This document shows positions 9,785 to 16,999 of a stretch of 64,000 bases of DNA, in pieces (the first letter of the stretch is position 1; every line of letters begins with the position of its first letter). Both the position numbers and the translations under genes were made by a program. Source of the DNA: Chromobacterium haemolyticum DSM 19808 (GTDB lineage: Bacteria > Pseudomonadota > Gammaproteobacteria > Burkholderiales > Chromobacteriaceae); assembly GCF_000711885.1 (NCBI RefSeq), contig NZ_JONK01000015.1, positions 52,898 to 116,897 of the forward strand. The letters are read 5' to 3'. The notes under the pieces are model-generated. The model worked only from the letters and a program-made list of their open reading frames with translations, was not told the origin of the DNA and searched no databases.

Positions 9785-10453
9785 GTGCAACAGATTTCCT
9801 TCCTGAGCCTGATCCTGGACGCCAGCCTGATGGTGCAACTGGTGATGGCCGGCCTGGCCTTGATGTCGGTGCTGTCCTGGGCCCTGATCTTCAACAAGAT
9901 CTCGGTGCTGCGCGCGGCGCGGCGCAATAGCGACGAGTTCGAGCGCAATTTCTGGAGCGGCGCGGACCTGAACCGACTGTACGAAGACGCCAGCCGCCGC
10001 AGCGACACGGTGGGCATGGAGCGCATCTTTCAGTCCGGCTTCGCCGAGTTTTTGAAGCTTCGCGGCCGCAACGGCACCGAGCTGTCGGACATCATGGCCG
10101 GCTCGCGCCGCGCGATGAAGGCGGCGGCGCAGCGCGAGCTGGACGCCCTGGACAGCCATACCTCCTTCCTCGCCACAGTGGGCTCGGTTAGCCCCTATAT
10201 CGGCCTGTTCGGCACGGTGTGGGGCATAATGCATGCCTTCATCGGCCTGGGCAACGCTGGTCAGGCCACCTTGTCCACCGTGGCGCCGGGCATCGCCGAG
10301 GCGCTGGTGGCCACGGCTATCGGCCTGTTCGCGGCCATTCCGGCGGTGGTGGCCTACAACCGCTTCGCCACCGACGTTGATCGGCTGGCCACCCGTTTCG
10401 ACAGCTATATGGAAGAGTTTTCCAACATCCTGCAGCGCCTGGCCACACGCTAA
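9785..10453 (+). CDS. tolQ: TolQ/ExbB-type proton channel protein
   Basis: An inner-membrane protein of the TolQ/ExbB/MotA family, which couples proton flow to envelope tasks. The protein has 222 residues with three membrane spans: about 14-38, 130-158 and 162-190. The third span carries the family segment PGIAEALVATAIGLFAAIP. Length and sequence are nearer TolQ than ExbB. It starts 26 bases after tsaC. tolR, tolA, tolB and pal do not follow: an EamA transporter does, after a hairpin. Confidence 0.85.
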   Translation: MQQISFLSLILDASLMVQLVMAGLALMSVLSWALIFNKISVLRAARRNSDEFERNFWSGADLNRLYEDASRRSDTVGMERIFQSGFAEFLKLRGRNGTELSDIMAGSRRAMKAAAQRELDALDSHTSFLATVGSVSPYIGLFGTVWGIMHAFIGLGNAGQATLSTVAPGIAEALVATAIGLFAAIPAVVAYNRFATDVDRLATRFDSYMEEFSNILQRLATR

Positions 10454-10463
10454 GTGGGGCCGC

Positions 10464-10493
10464 GTCCGTGGCAAAATTGGGCTTGCCACGGAC
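10464..10493 (+). terminator. hairpin after tolQ
   Basis: A perfect 11 bp stem, GTCCGTGGCAA with TTGCCACGGAC, has an 8 base loop and lies 10 bases after the tolQ stop. There is no T run, so it may be a rho-dependent end or an mRNA-stabilising hairpin. It argues against an EamA start at 10468. Confidence 0.6.
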
Positions 10494-10539
10494 ATTCCCA
10501 TACGGGATGGTATTCGGTTCCACTTTCTTGAGCCGCACC

Positions 10540-11403
10540 ATGCCGTTTTCGCGCATTCCCCCGCTGACCCTAGCCGCTTTCTTCGCCCTGTACGTGATCT
10601 GGGGCTCCACTTACCTGGGCATACGCATAGGAGTGGAGTCCTGGCCGCCGATGATGATGGCCGGCTTGCGCTTTTCCTTGGCCGGTTGGCTGATGCTGGC
10701 TTATTTGTGCGTGCGCAAATACCCGATGCCTAACGCGCGCGAACTGGGCGGCGCCGCCTTGCTGGGCGTATTGATGCCGGCAGTGGGCAACGGCCTGGTC
10801 ACGGTGGCGGAGAAAGATGTGTCCTCCGGCGTGGCCGCATTGGTGATCGCCACCGTTCCCCTGTTCACCTTGCTGTTCGCGCGCATGTTCGGCCAGAAGG
10901 CGCGCAAGGTGGAGTGGGCCGGCATCGGCCTGGGGGTGTGCGGCATGGTGCTGTTGAACATGGGGGCCAATCTGAAGGCCAGCCCCAGCGGCGCGGCCTT
11001 GCTGTTGCTGGCTTCCGCCGGCTGGGCGCTGGGTTCGGCCTGGAGCCGCCATTTGGCTCAGCCAAAGGGACCAATGGGCAGCGCCTGGATGATGATCTTC
11101 GGTGGTGCGGCTTTGCTGCTGGCCAGCCAGATCTACGGCGAGAAACTGCTGGCGACGCCGTCACTGTCCGGCTGGCTGGCTCTGCTCTACCTGGCGGTAT
11201 TTGGCTCCATCATCGCTTACAGCGCCTATCTGCTCCTGCTGAAGACCGTGTCGCCGGCCGCCGCCACCAGCTACGCCTACGTCAACCCGGTGATCGCGGT
11301 TCTGCTGGGGGTGGTCTTTCTTGGCGAGCACATTGGCCTGCACGAGATGTTGGCGATGAGCGTGATTGTGGCGGCTGTGGTGTTGATCAGCTGGCGGCGC
11401 TAG
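10540..11403 (+). CDS. EamA/DMT-family transporter
   Basis: An inner-membrane carrier of the drug/metabolite transporter superfamily. The protein has 287 residues with about ten hydrophobic spans and two EamA repeats (about 8-135 and 148-285). 'FFALYVIWGSTYLGIRIG' and a later YAYVNPVIAVLLGVVFLGE are typical. The ATG at 10540 is preferred because upstream in-frame starts fall in or next to the hairpin. The substrate cannot be told. Its TAG stop lies at the left end of a mobile element that fills the whole gap to the convergent cytochrome b561 gene. Confidence 0.88.
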   Translation: MPFSRIPPLTLAAFFALYVIWGSTYLGIRIGVESWPPMMMAGLRFSLAGWLMLAYLCVRKYPMPNARELGGAALLGVLMPAVGNGLVTVAEKDVSSGVAALVIATVPLFTLLFARMFGQKARKVEWAGIGLGVCGMVLLNMGANLKASPSGAALLLLASAGWALGSAWSRHLAQPKGPMGSAWMMIFGGAALLLASQIYGEKLLATPSLSGWLALLYLAVFGSIIAYSAYLLLLKTVSPAAATSYAYVNPVIAVLLGVVFLGEHIGLHEMLAMSVIVAAVVLISWRR

Positions 11404-11542
11404 CAGCGCTTGCATGTCCGCCGCGCTTCGTGAGACGTGGCGTGGCGAGCACCGCTTCGACTGCATGCACCGCCGGCACATTGCGCTTTCTCAGCGGTTT
11501 TCGCCTTGTCTCGCTCTTGCTCGCGAGATCGTGAACACGTTC
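11403..11542 (+). mobile_element. diverged copy of the inverted-terminal element
   Basis: The right half matches the other copies well: GCTTTCTCAGCGGTTTTCGC, then CTCGCGAGATCGTGAAC, ending GTTC. The left end is degenerate. The element fills the space between two convergent genes. Its left edge touches the EamA stop, and the TTA following its right edge (11543-11545) is the reverse complement of the cytochrome b561 TAA stop. Confidence 0.75.
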
Positions 11543-12070
11543 TTAGCCAGCCAGCAGCGACATGCGCCGTAACAGGCGGCGTCCGTTGCGCTGATGCTGG
11601 ATTACCGCGCCGATATGGGCGCTCAGCAGCAGAGCCAGCAGAATATTGCTGACGAAGTGCAGCTTGGGCAGCGCGCGCGTGGCCGCGCCTGGTTCCAGGC
11701 TGGGTTGCAGAGTGAGCAGGCCGAATAAATCGACCGGCCGTTCCATCATCAGCCAGCCGCTGGCCAGCGACAGGCTGCTCAGCAGATAGAGCAGCGCGTG
11801 CGCGCGGCGCGCCAGCCGGTGTTTGGCCGGCGGGATGCCGGTGGGCGGCGGCATGCGGAAGCTGGCGCGGTAGACAATGCGCAGCAGGAAGACGGGTATT
11901 AGCAGGGTGGTCAGCGCGACGTTGAACGGCGGAATCGCCGCGGCGACGGCGGGCGGCAGCGCGCCGGAGGCGAGAGCGAAGCCGCTGATCATCGCCCACA
12001 GGATCACGACGGCGCAAATCCAGTGCAGCCAGGCTGCGAGGGGCGGGTAGGTCTGGGTCGAGGTTTCCAT
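11543..12070 (-). CDS. cytochrome b561 family protein
   Basis: A four-helix inner-membrane diheme b-type cytochrome thought to pass electrons from quinol. The protein has 175 residues. Candidate heme ligands are His16 (AWLHW), His91 (RRAHALLY), His138 (KLHFVSN) and His152 (SAHIGAV), each in a predicted membrane span. It is flanked by two copies of the inverted-terminal element (11403-11542 and 12239-12389), and its stop codon coincides with the target duplication of the first. Confidence 0.88.
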   Translation of the reverse strand: METSTQTYPPLAAWLHWICAVVILWAMISGFALASGALPPAVAAAIPPFNVALTTLLIPVFLLRIVYRASFRMPPPTGIPPAKHRLARRAHALLYLLSSLSLASGWLMMERPVDLFGLLTLQPSLEPGAATRALPKLHFVSNILLALLLSAHIGAVIQHQRNGRRLLRRMSLLAG

Positions 12071-12238
12071 CGGAACCGGCTTTCTAGCGAATCCCGGCAG
12101 GCGACGCGCGGCAGCTATCCTGCCTGCGTTGCGGGCATGGGATGGCCGCCATCCAAAGAATGGCCTGCGACAGGAGTGGTGGGGGAAGCCGGCCTGCCCA
12201 GAGGGGGAAGGCCGGCGGTTCAGCGCGTCACGCTCTTA

Positions 12239-12389
12239 GAACCTGTTTACGATCTGCTGCGCGTTGGCGGGACTGTTAGACAAGGGCGTTGGAAACGTCT
12301 TCGAAATGTTCATGTACCACTTGACCATTCCGCTTTCTCAACGACTTTCGCCTTGTCTCGCCTTAGCTCGCGAGATCGTAAACACGTTC
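12239..12389 (+). mobile_element. full-length inverted-terminal element (151 bp)
   Basis: It begins GAACCTGTTTACGATCTG and ends AGATCGTAAACACGTTC. It is flanked by TTA on both sides (12236-12238 and 12390-12392), a 3 bp target duplication. The first 17 bases are identical to the left end of the IS5-family element at 63700. It encodes no protein and is therefore MITE-like. Confidence 0.88.
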
Positions 12390-12415
12390 TTAGCCCGCGC
12401 GCCGAGCGGTACGGC

Positions 12416-13579
12416 TTAAGCCGGCGCCCACAAGGCGGGTTGGGTGGACGGGGTCCAGCCCGCGCCGGCCCAGGCGGTGTGCGGCTGCAGGCAGCGGTAC
12501 TTCTTGCCCTGATAGCTTACGATCTGGCCAGCGGTGTAGGACAGGCCTTCTTTCCAGGTGTCGCCCACCGGCGGCGGGTTGATGCCGCCGTCGCCCTTCT
12601 TCAGGTCGATCTGGTAGGTGTAGCCCTTGTAGTTGTCGTTCAGATACACGCGGTTGGCGGTGGCGCTATGTTCCGGGGTGATGCCTACCGTGCGTTGCTT
12701 CTGATTCATCACGCCGATGCGAATCGCCTTGGAAGTTGCGTTCACTTTCACGCCCAGCTCATACGGCCAGTTGGTCATTTGCCCGCTGACGGCGTCCAGT
12801 TTGACCGGGATGGTTTCGGCGTCGCGGCCGCTGGCGTCGAACACGCGCAAGGTGGCGGTGCTGTTGTTCGGCAGGTTTTCATAAGCGGTCACCTTGCCGA
12901 TTTCCTTCCACGGATTGGTCACCGGCGGCGGTTCCGGCGGGTTGGTGCCGTCGCCGAAGATCACGTCGGAGCACGAGTAGAAGGCTTCTTCGCTGTCCGC
13001 GCGCTTCCAGACATTGAAAATGATGTGCGGGCCGCTCTTGCCGGCCGGCAGCTTGGCCACCATGTGGTAGCGCTTGTTGGCGTCCAGCGGCGGATTGCCG
13101 GTCACGGTGTGGAAGGGCTGCGGATCCAGGTCAGACCACTTCAGCGGCTTGGTTTGATCCCAGCCGTTCTTGGTGACGTAGAACTTGAAGTACTTGGTCG
13201 AGTGCGGCGCGGTGGCGTGATAAACGAACTCGTAGTTGCCGCTGGCGTCCGGCACCAGCTTGGTTTTCGGCCAGTCGGTGCGGCCCAGGTTGAAGCCCTT
13301 GAACTTGTCTTGGCCGCCGGCGCAGAGTTTGCCGTCCGGCACCACCGCGGCGTGGTTGTCGCCCTGAGGATTTTGGTTGATGCCGTTCCAGTCGTACATG
13401 GCCTGGGTGCCGCCTACGAGTTTGGCCTGCTGGCAAGCGGCGGATTTCGGCGATTCCGCGCCCTCCTTGAAGCAGTTGTAGGTGCGGTTGATCGGCACTT
13501 CCATGGTGCCGTGGGCCCATAGCGGCGCACTGAGGCAAGCCAGGGCGAGGGCGGCGGGAAGGCGCAGTTGTGGTTTCAT
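12416..13579 (-). CDS. gbpA: GbpA-like lytic polysaccharide monooxygenase with chitin-binding domain
   Basis: A secreted copper enzyme (AA10/CBM33) that oxidatively cleaves chitin. The protein has 387 residues. The signal peptide (1-22, ending PLWA) leaves His23 as the mature N-terminus, needed for the copper histidine brace. The second brace histidine is His126 in ATAPHSTKYF. The catalytic domain spans about 23-210, followed by a proline linker, a GbpA-type middle domain (about 224-328), another linker and a C-terminal CBM5/12 (about 340-387) with aromatic W/Y residues. The GlcNAc operon is transcribed divergently, 440 bases away, which fits one chitin-utilisation locus. V. cholerae GbpA has one more domain, so this is a related, shorter arrangement. 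Confidence 0.92.
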   Translation of the reverse strand: MKPQLRLPAALALACLSAPLWAHGTMEVPINRTYNCFKEGAESPKSAACQQAKLVGGTQAMYDWNGINQNPQGDNHAAVVPDGKLCAGGQDKFKGFNLGRTDWPKTKLVPDASGNYEFVYHATAPHSTKYFKFYVTKNGWDQTKPLKWSDLDPQPFHTVTGNPPLDANKRYHMVAKLPAGKSGPHIIFNVWKRADSEEAFYSCSDVIFGDGTNPPEPPPVTNPWKEIGKVTAYENLPNNSTATLRVFDASGRDAETIPVKLDAVSGQMTNWPYELGVKVNATSKAIRIGVMNQKQRTVGITPEHSATANRVYLNDNYKGYTYQIDLKKGDGGINPPPVGDTWKEGLSYTAGQIVSYQGKKYRCLQPHTAWAGAGWTPSTQPALWAPA

Positions 13580-13641
13580 TCTGACTCCTTTGAGCTACGA
13601 GTGGTATGCAAGCGCCCAGCAGTTCGCCGGGCAGTCCAATC

Positions 13642-13662
13642 ATCATATGAATGACATATGAT
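13642..13662 (-). promoter_or_regulatory. palindromic operator overlapping the gbpA -10
   Basis: ATCATATG and CATATGAT are perfect 8 bp arms with a 5 base spacer, 63-83 bases before the gbpA ATG. On the minus strand the right arm includes TATGAT, a good -10 hexamer, so a protein bound here would block transcription. The regulator is not identified. Confidence 0.6.
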
Positions 13663-13880
13663 TTAAAATAAGACGACTATTTTTAATCTAAGTTTGGCAA
13701 AAGGTACTATTGCCATGCTTACTGTGTGGTCTTGCATCTGCTTGATTCTTGCAAAAAACGCTCATTCCCTGACCTGTCCCGCGGGTCAATGCGCAGTGAT
13801 CCTGCAATTTTCCCAGCCAAATCATTTGTTTGTCGTTTTGCTGCCATGCAGCAAGCGCACAAGAATGCGAACAAATAAAA

Positions 13881-13909
13881 TGGTATTGACGTGGTATTAA
13901 TGTGGTATT
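13881..13909 (+). promoter_or_regulatory. three TGGTATT repeats phased at 11 bp
   Basis: TGGTATT occurs at 13881, 13892 and 13903, exactly one helical turn apart. The first runs into TTGACG, a possible -35. The sequence resembles TGGTAT-containing sites reported for GlcNAc regulators of the GntR family, so NagR, encoded 110 bases downstream, is the natural candidate to bind here. Confidence 0.6.
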
Positions 13910-14018
13910 AACGTTCGCGGTAAGCCGTAAGGCCGGAATCGACACGCGCCAGCGCGGAAGATGCCAGCCGGGGAGACAGGTTATACACTGGGGTTTTCAG
14001 ACCACTTGCAGACAACCC

Positions 14019-14753
14019 ATGGAAAATCGCTGGCTTGCATTGAAACCGGATGAAACCCTGACCACGCCGCTGTATCTGCAGCTGTCGCGGAAACTGGCCG
14101 ACGCCATCAACGCCGGTTGGTGGCAGGCGGACGAAGCGCTGCCGTCGGAGCGCACGTTTTCGGAAGAACTGGGCATTTCGCGCGTCACCGCGCGCAAGGC
14201 GATGGATGTGCTGCTGGAGCAGGGCCTGATTCGCCGGCGCCAGGGCTCGGGCACCTTCATCACGCCAAGACTGGAGCAGCCCTTGTCGAGGCTGACCGGC
14301 TTTACCGAACAATTGCGCCAACGCGGCTTCGTGCCGTCGTCGGTGTGGCTGGAGCGCGGCGTGTTCGCGCCCAGCAATGAAGAAGTGATCAAGCTGGGAC
14401 TGTCGCCCACCTCGCAGGTGTCGCGGCTGAAGCGTCAGCGCCTGGCCGACGGGGTGGTGATGGCGATAGAGATGACGACGCTGCCGGTGGCTTATCTGCC
14501 GGAGCCGCAGCAAGTGGGCACCTCGCTGTACGCCCACCTGGACGCCAGCGGCCACTCGGTGGTGCGCGCGTTGCAGCATATCCGCGCGGTGAACGCCTCC
14601 GGCGACATCGCCACGTTGGCCGGCATCCGCCCCGGAGAGGCGATGCTGTTGATTACCCGCATCGGCTTCAACGCTGAGAACATCGCGATTGAATTGACCG
14701 ATACCTATTGCCGTAACGACTACTACGATTTTGTTGCCGAACTGAGACGATGA
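14019..14753 (+). CDS. nagR: GntR/UTRA-family transcriptional regulator of GlcNAc genes
   Basis: It probably represses the nag operon and responds to GlcNAc-6-P or GlcN-6-P. The protein has 244 residues. An N-terminal winged helix-turn-helix (about 18-80) contains LPSERTFSEELGISRVTARK and RRRQGSGTFI, followed by a C-terminal UTRA effector domain (about 95-240). The ATG at 14019 is chosen over an earlier in-frame start at 13902 because the family homology begins here and the upstream frame runs through the operator repeats. Its stop overlaps the nagA start by 4 bases. Confidence 0.88.
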   Translation: MENRWLALKPDETLTTPLYLQLSRKLADAINAGWWQADEALPSERTFSEELGISRVTARKAMDVLLEQGLIRRRQGSGTFITPRLEQPLSRLTGFTEQLRQRGFVPSSVWLERGVFAPSNEEVIKLGLSPTSQVSRLKRQRLADGVVMAIEMTTLPVAYLPEPQQVGTSLYAHLDASGHSVVRALQHIRAVNASGDIATLAGIRPGEAMLLITRIGFNAENIAIELTDTYCRNDYYDFVAELRR

Positions 14754-15871
14754 CCCAACACCGAGTGCTGCAAGGACGCATCCTGACCGAATCCGGCTGG
14801 ATGGACGGCGAATTGAAACTGGCTGCCGATGGCCGCATCGAGTCTATAGACGCGCGCTTGGCCTCCGGGCGCGCGGTGGAGCGCTATCTGCTGCCGGGCT
14901 TCATCGATCTTCACGTCCACGGCGGCGGCGGCGTCGACATCATGGAGGGCGGCCGCGCCGCCGAGCGCGTGGCCAGGCTGCACGCCCGCTTCGGCACCAC
15001 CTCCTTGCTGGCCACCACCATGACCGCGCCGCCGATCGACATTGAGCAGGTGCTGCGCGCGCTCGGTTCCTCCTGTCGCGAACGCCAGCCCGGCGGCGCC
15101 CGCATTCTGGGCGTGCATCTGGAAGGCCCTTACATCAACCCCGGCAAACTGGGCGCTCAGCCAGACGACGCCTGCCGCGCGGTGATGGAGCAGGTGGACT
15201 GGTATCGTTCGCTGGCGCCGGTGTCGCTGATCACGCTGGCGCCGGAAATCGCGGGCCACATGGACATCATCCGCCAACTGGCGGAGCAGGGCGTCAAGGT
15301 GCAACTGGGCCACACTCTGGGAAGTTACGAAGACGGCGTGCAGGCCCTGGAGCAGGGCGCGTCCGGCTTCACCCATCTGTTCAACGCGATGAGCGGGCTG
15401 CACCACCGCGAGCCCGGCATGGTGGGCGCGGCGCTGGCCCACGCCGAATACGCGGAACTGATCCCGGATCTGCTCCACGTCCATCCGGGCGCGATCCGCG
15501 CCGCTCTGCGCTCGATTCCGCGCCTGTACTGCGTCACGGATTCCACCGCCGCCGCCGGCATGCCGGACGGCGAATACAAGTTGGGTTCGCACTCGGTGAC
15601 CAAATGCATGGGCGGCGTGCGTCTGGCCGACGGCACTCTGGCAGGCAGCACGCTGACCATGGACCAGGCGCTGCGCAACCTGGTGTCCATCGGCCTGCCG
15701 CTGGCGGACGCTTCGCACAGGCTGTCGCTTTACCCGGCCGACTATCTGGGCCTGGCCGACCGCGGCCGGCTCGCCGCCGGCGCCTGGGCCGACATTGTGG
15801 CGATGGATGCGGATTTGAATTTGCAGCAAGTCTACGTAGAGGGAGAACAAATTGGCCTCGTTGATGCTTGA
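14750..15871 (+). CDS. nagA: N-acetylglucosamine-6-phosphate deacetylase
   Basis: It removes acetate from GlcNAc-6-P to give GlcN-6-P. The protein has 373 residues of the amidohydrolase family. LPGFIDLHVHGGGGVD carries the His55-x-His57 pair, HLEGPYINPGKLGAQ carries the metal-binding Glu125, and THLFNAMSGLHHREPG and VTDSTAAAGMPDG are conserved. The start is coupled to the nagR stop (ATGA), and the end overlaps the next gene by 20 bases. Confidence 0.96.
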   Translation: MTQHRVLQGRILTESGWMDGELKLAADGRIESIDARLASGRAVERYLLPGFIDLHVHGGGGVDIMEGGRAAERVARLHARFGTTSLLATTMTAPPIDIEQVLRALGSSCRERQPGGARILGVHLEGPYINPGKLGAQPDDACRAVMEQVDWYRSLAPVSLITLAPEIAGHMDIIRQLAEQGVKVQLGHTLGSYEDGVQALEQGASGFTHLFNAMSGLHHREPGMVGAALAHAEYAELIPDLLHVHPGAIRAALRSIPRLYCVTDSTAAAGMPDGEYKLGSHSVTKCMGGVRLADGTLAGSTLTMDQALRNLVSIGLPLADASHRLSLYPADYLGLADRGRLAAGAWADIVAMDADLNLQQVYVEGEQIGLVDA

Positions 15872-16874
15872 AGAAGCGCTGTACGCCGCCGAGGCGGTGG
15901 CCGCGCAACACATGTACGCCGATGAAGCGCTGGCCGCGCTGGGGCGCGCGCTGGCGGTGGAGCGCCCCAGCCTGGCGCTGACCGTTGCACGCGGCAGTTC
16001 CGATCACGCCGCCAATTACTTCGCCTATCTGGCGATGCAACGGCTGGGCGTGCCGGTGGTGTCCCTGCCGATGTCGCTGGTGACGCTGCACCGCGCGCCG
16101 CTGGCGGTGAAAGGCCAACTGGCGGTGGCTTTGTCCCAGTCCGGCCAGAGCCCGGACCTGATCGACACTATGAAGGCGCTGGGTGCCGCCGGGGCGCGCA
16201 CCGCGGCCTTGGTCAACAAGCATCAATCGCCGCTGGCCGCCGCCTGCGAATGGGTAGTGCCCTTGTGCGCCGGCGACGAAAAAAGCGTGGCCGCCACCAA
16301 GAGTTACATCACCTCCTTGTCCGCGGTGGCGCGCCTGGTGGCCCACTGGCAGGCGGACGACGCCCTGTTGGCCGCGCTGGCCAACCTGCCGCAGCGTTTG
16401 ACCGAAGCCACGCGCCAGGACTGGACGCCGGCGGTGGACGCTTTGCGCGACGCCGAACGCATCATGGTGGTGGGCCGCGGGTTGGGCTTCGCCGTGGCGT
16501 TGGAAGCCGCGCTCAAATTCAAGGAAACCTGCGCGATTCAGGCCGAGGCCTTCTCCGGGGCCGAGATCAAGCACGGTCCGATGGCTTTGATCGACGACGG
16601 CTATCCCTTGCTGATCTTCGCGCCGCGCGGGCCGGAGCAACAAGGCTTGATCGATCTGGCCGAGGAAATGCGCGGCCGCGGCGCCAAGGTGTTGCTGGCC
16701 GCGCCGGAAAATATCGTCAGCCGGGATCTGACCCTGGCGTTGGCCGACGACGAAGCGTTGGATCCTTTGCTGGCGATTCAGAGCTTCTATCTGATGGCGG
16801 CGCGCTTGTCCGAGGCGCGCGGCCTGAATCCGGACGTGCCGCGTCATCTGTCCAAGGTGACTTGCACGCGCTGA
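15852..16874 (+). CDS. nagB-II: SIS-domain glucosamine-6-phosphate deaminase (NagB-II type)
   Basis: It converts GlcN-6-P to fructose-6-P and ammonia. The protein has 340 residues with two SIS domains (about 35-165 and 190-325), like the isomerase half of GlmS but without the glutaminase domain. ARGSSDHAANYFAYL, SQSGQSPDLIDT and EAFSGAEIKHGPMAL are typical. The TTG at 15852 sits 7 bases after GGGAG and is favoured. An ATG at 15864 is the alternative. The context between nagA and the PTS makes the deaminase role likely. Confidence 0.9.
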   Translation: MASLMLEEALYAAEAVAAQHMYADEALAALGRALAVERPSLALTVARGSSDHAANYFAYLAMQRLGVPVVSLPMSLVTLHRAPLAVKGQLAVALSQSGQSPDLIDTMKALGAAGARTAALVNKHQSPLAAACEWVVPLCAGDEKSVAATKSYITSLSAVARLVAHWQADDALLAALANLPQRLTEATRQDWTPAVDALRDAERIMVVGRGLGFAVALEAALKFKETCAIQAEAFSGAEIKHGPMALIDDGYPLLIFAPRGPEQQGLIDLAEEMRGRGAKVLLAAPENIVSRDLTLALADDEALDPLLAIQSFYLMAARLSEARGLNPDVPRHLSKVTCTR

Positions 16875-16999
16875 GTCCGGCAACGCTTGAAACCGCGCCC
16901 TGATCGGCCATCGAATCGGGGCGCGTCGCGAACGGCGCCCAGCGGAACCGGCGCCGGCCGCGGAGACGATACATAAGTAAGAATGGAGACGCTCCCCTC

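Larger units (their letters stand above)
13580..14018. other. gbpA-nagR divergent regulatory region
   Basis: 439 bases with no convincing gene. The open frames here lack ribosome binding sites and protein-like composition. It is AT-richer than its surroundings. It contains a palindrome near gbpA (13642-13662) and three phased TGGTATT repeats near nagR (13881-13909). Confidence 0.75.

Noticed and set aside
12023..13522. Plus-strand open frame of about 500 codons opposite gbpA
   Set aside because: It passes through a mobile element and then mirrors gbpA, whose domains are clear on the minus strand.
13694..13900. 68-codon frame between gbpA and nagR
   Set aside because: No ribosome binding site, and it overlaps the phased TGGTATT repeats. 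The region is better explained as regulatory DNA.
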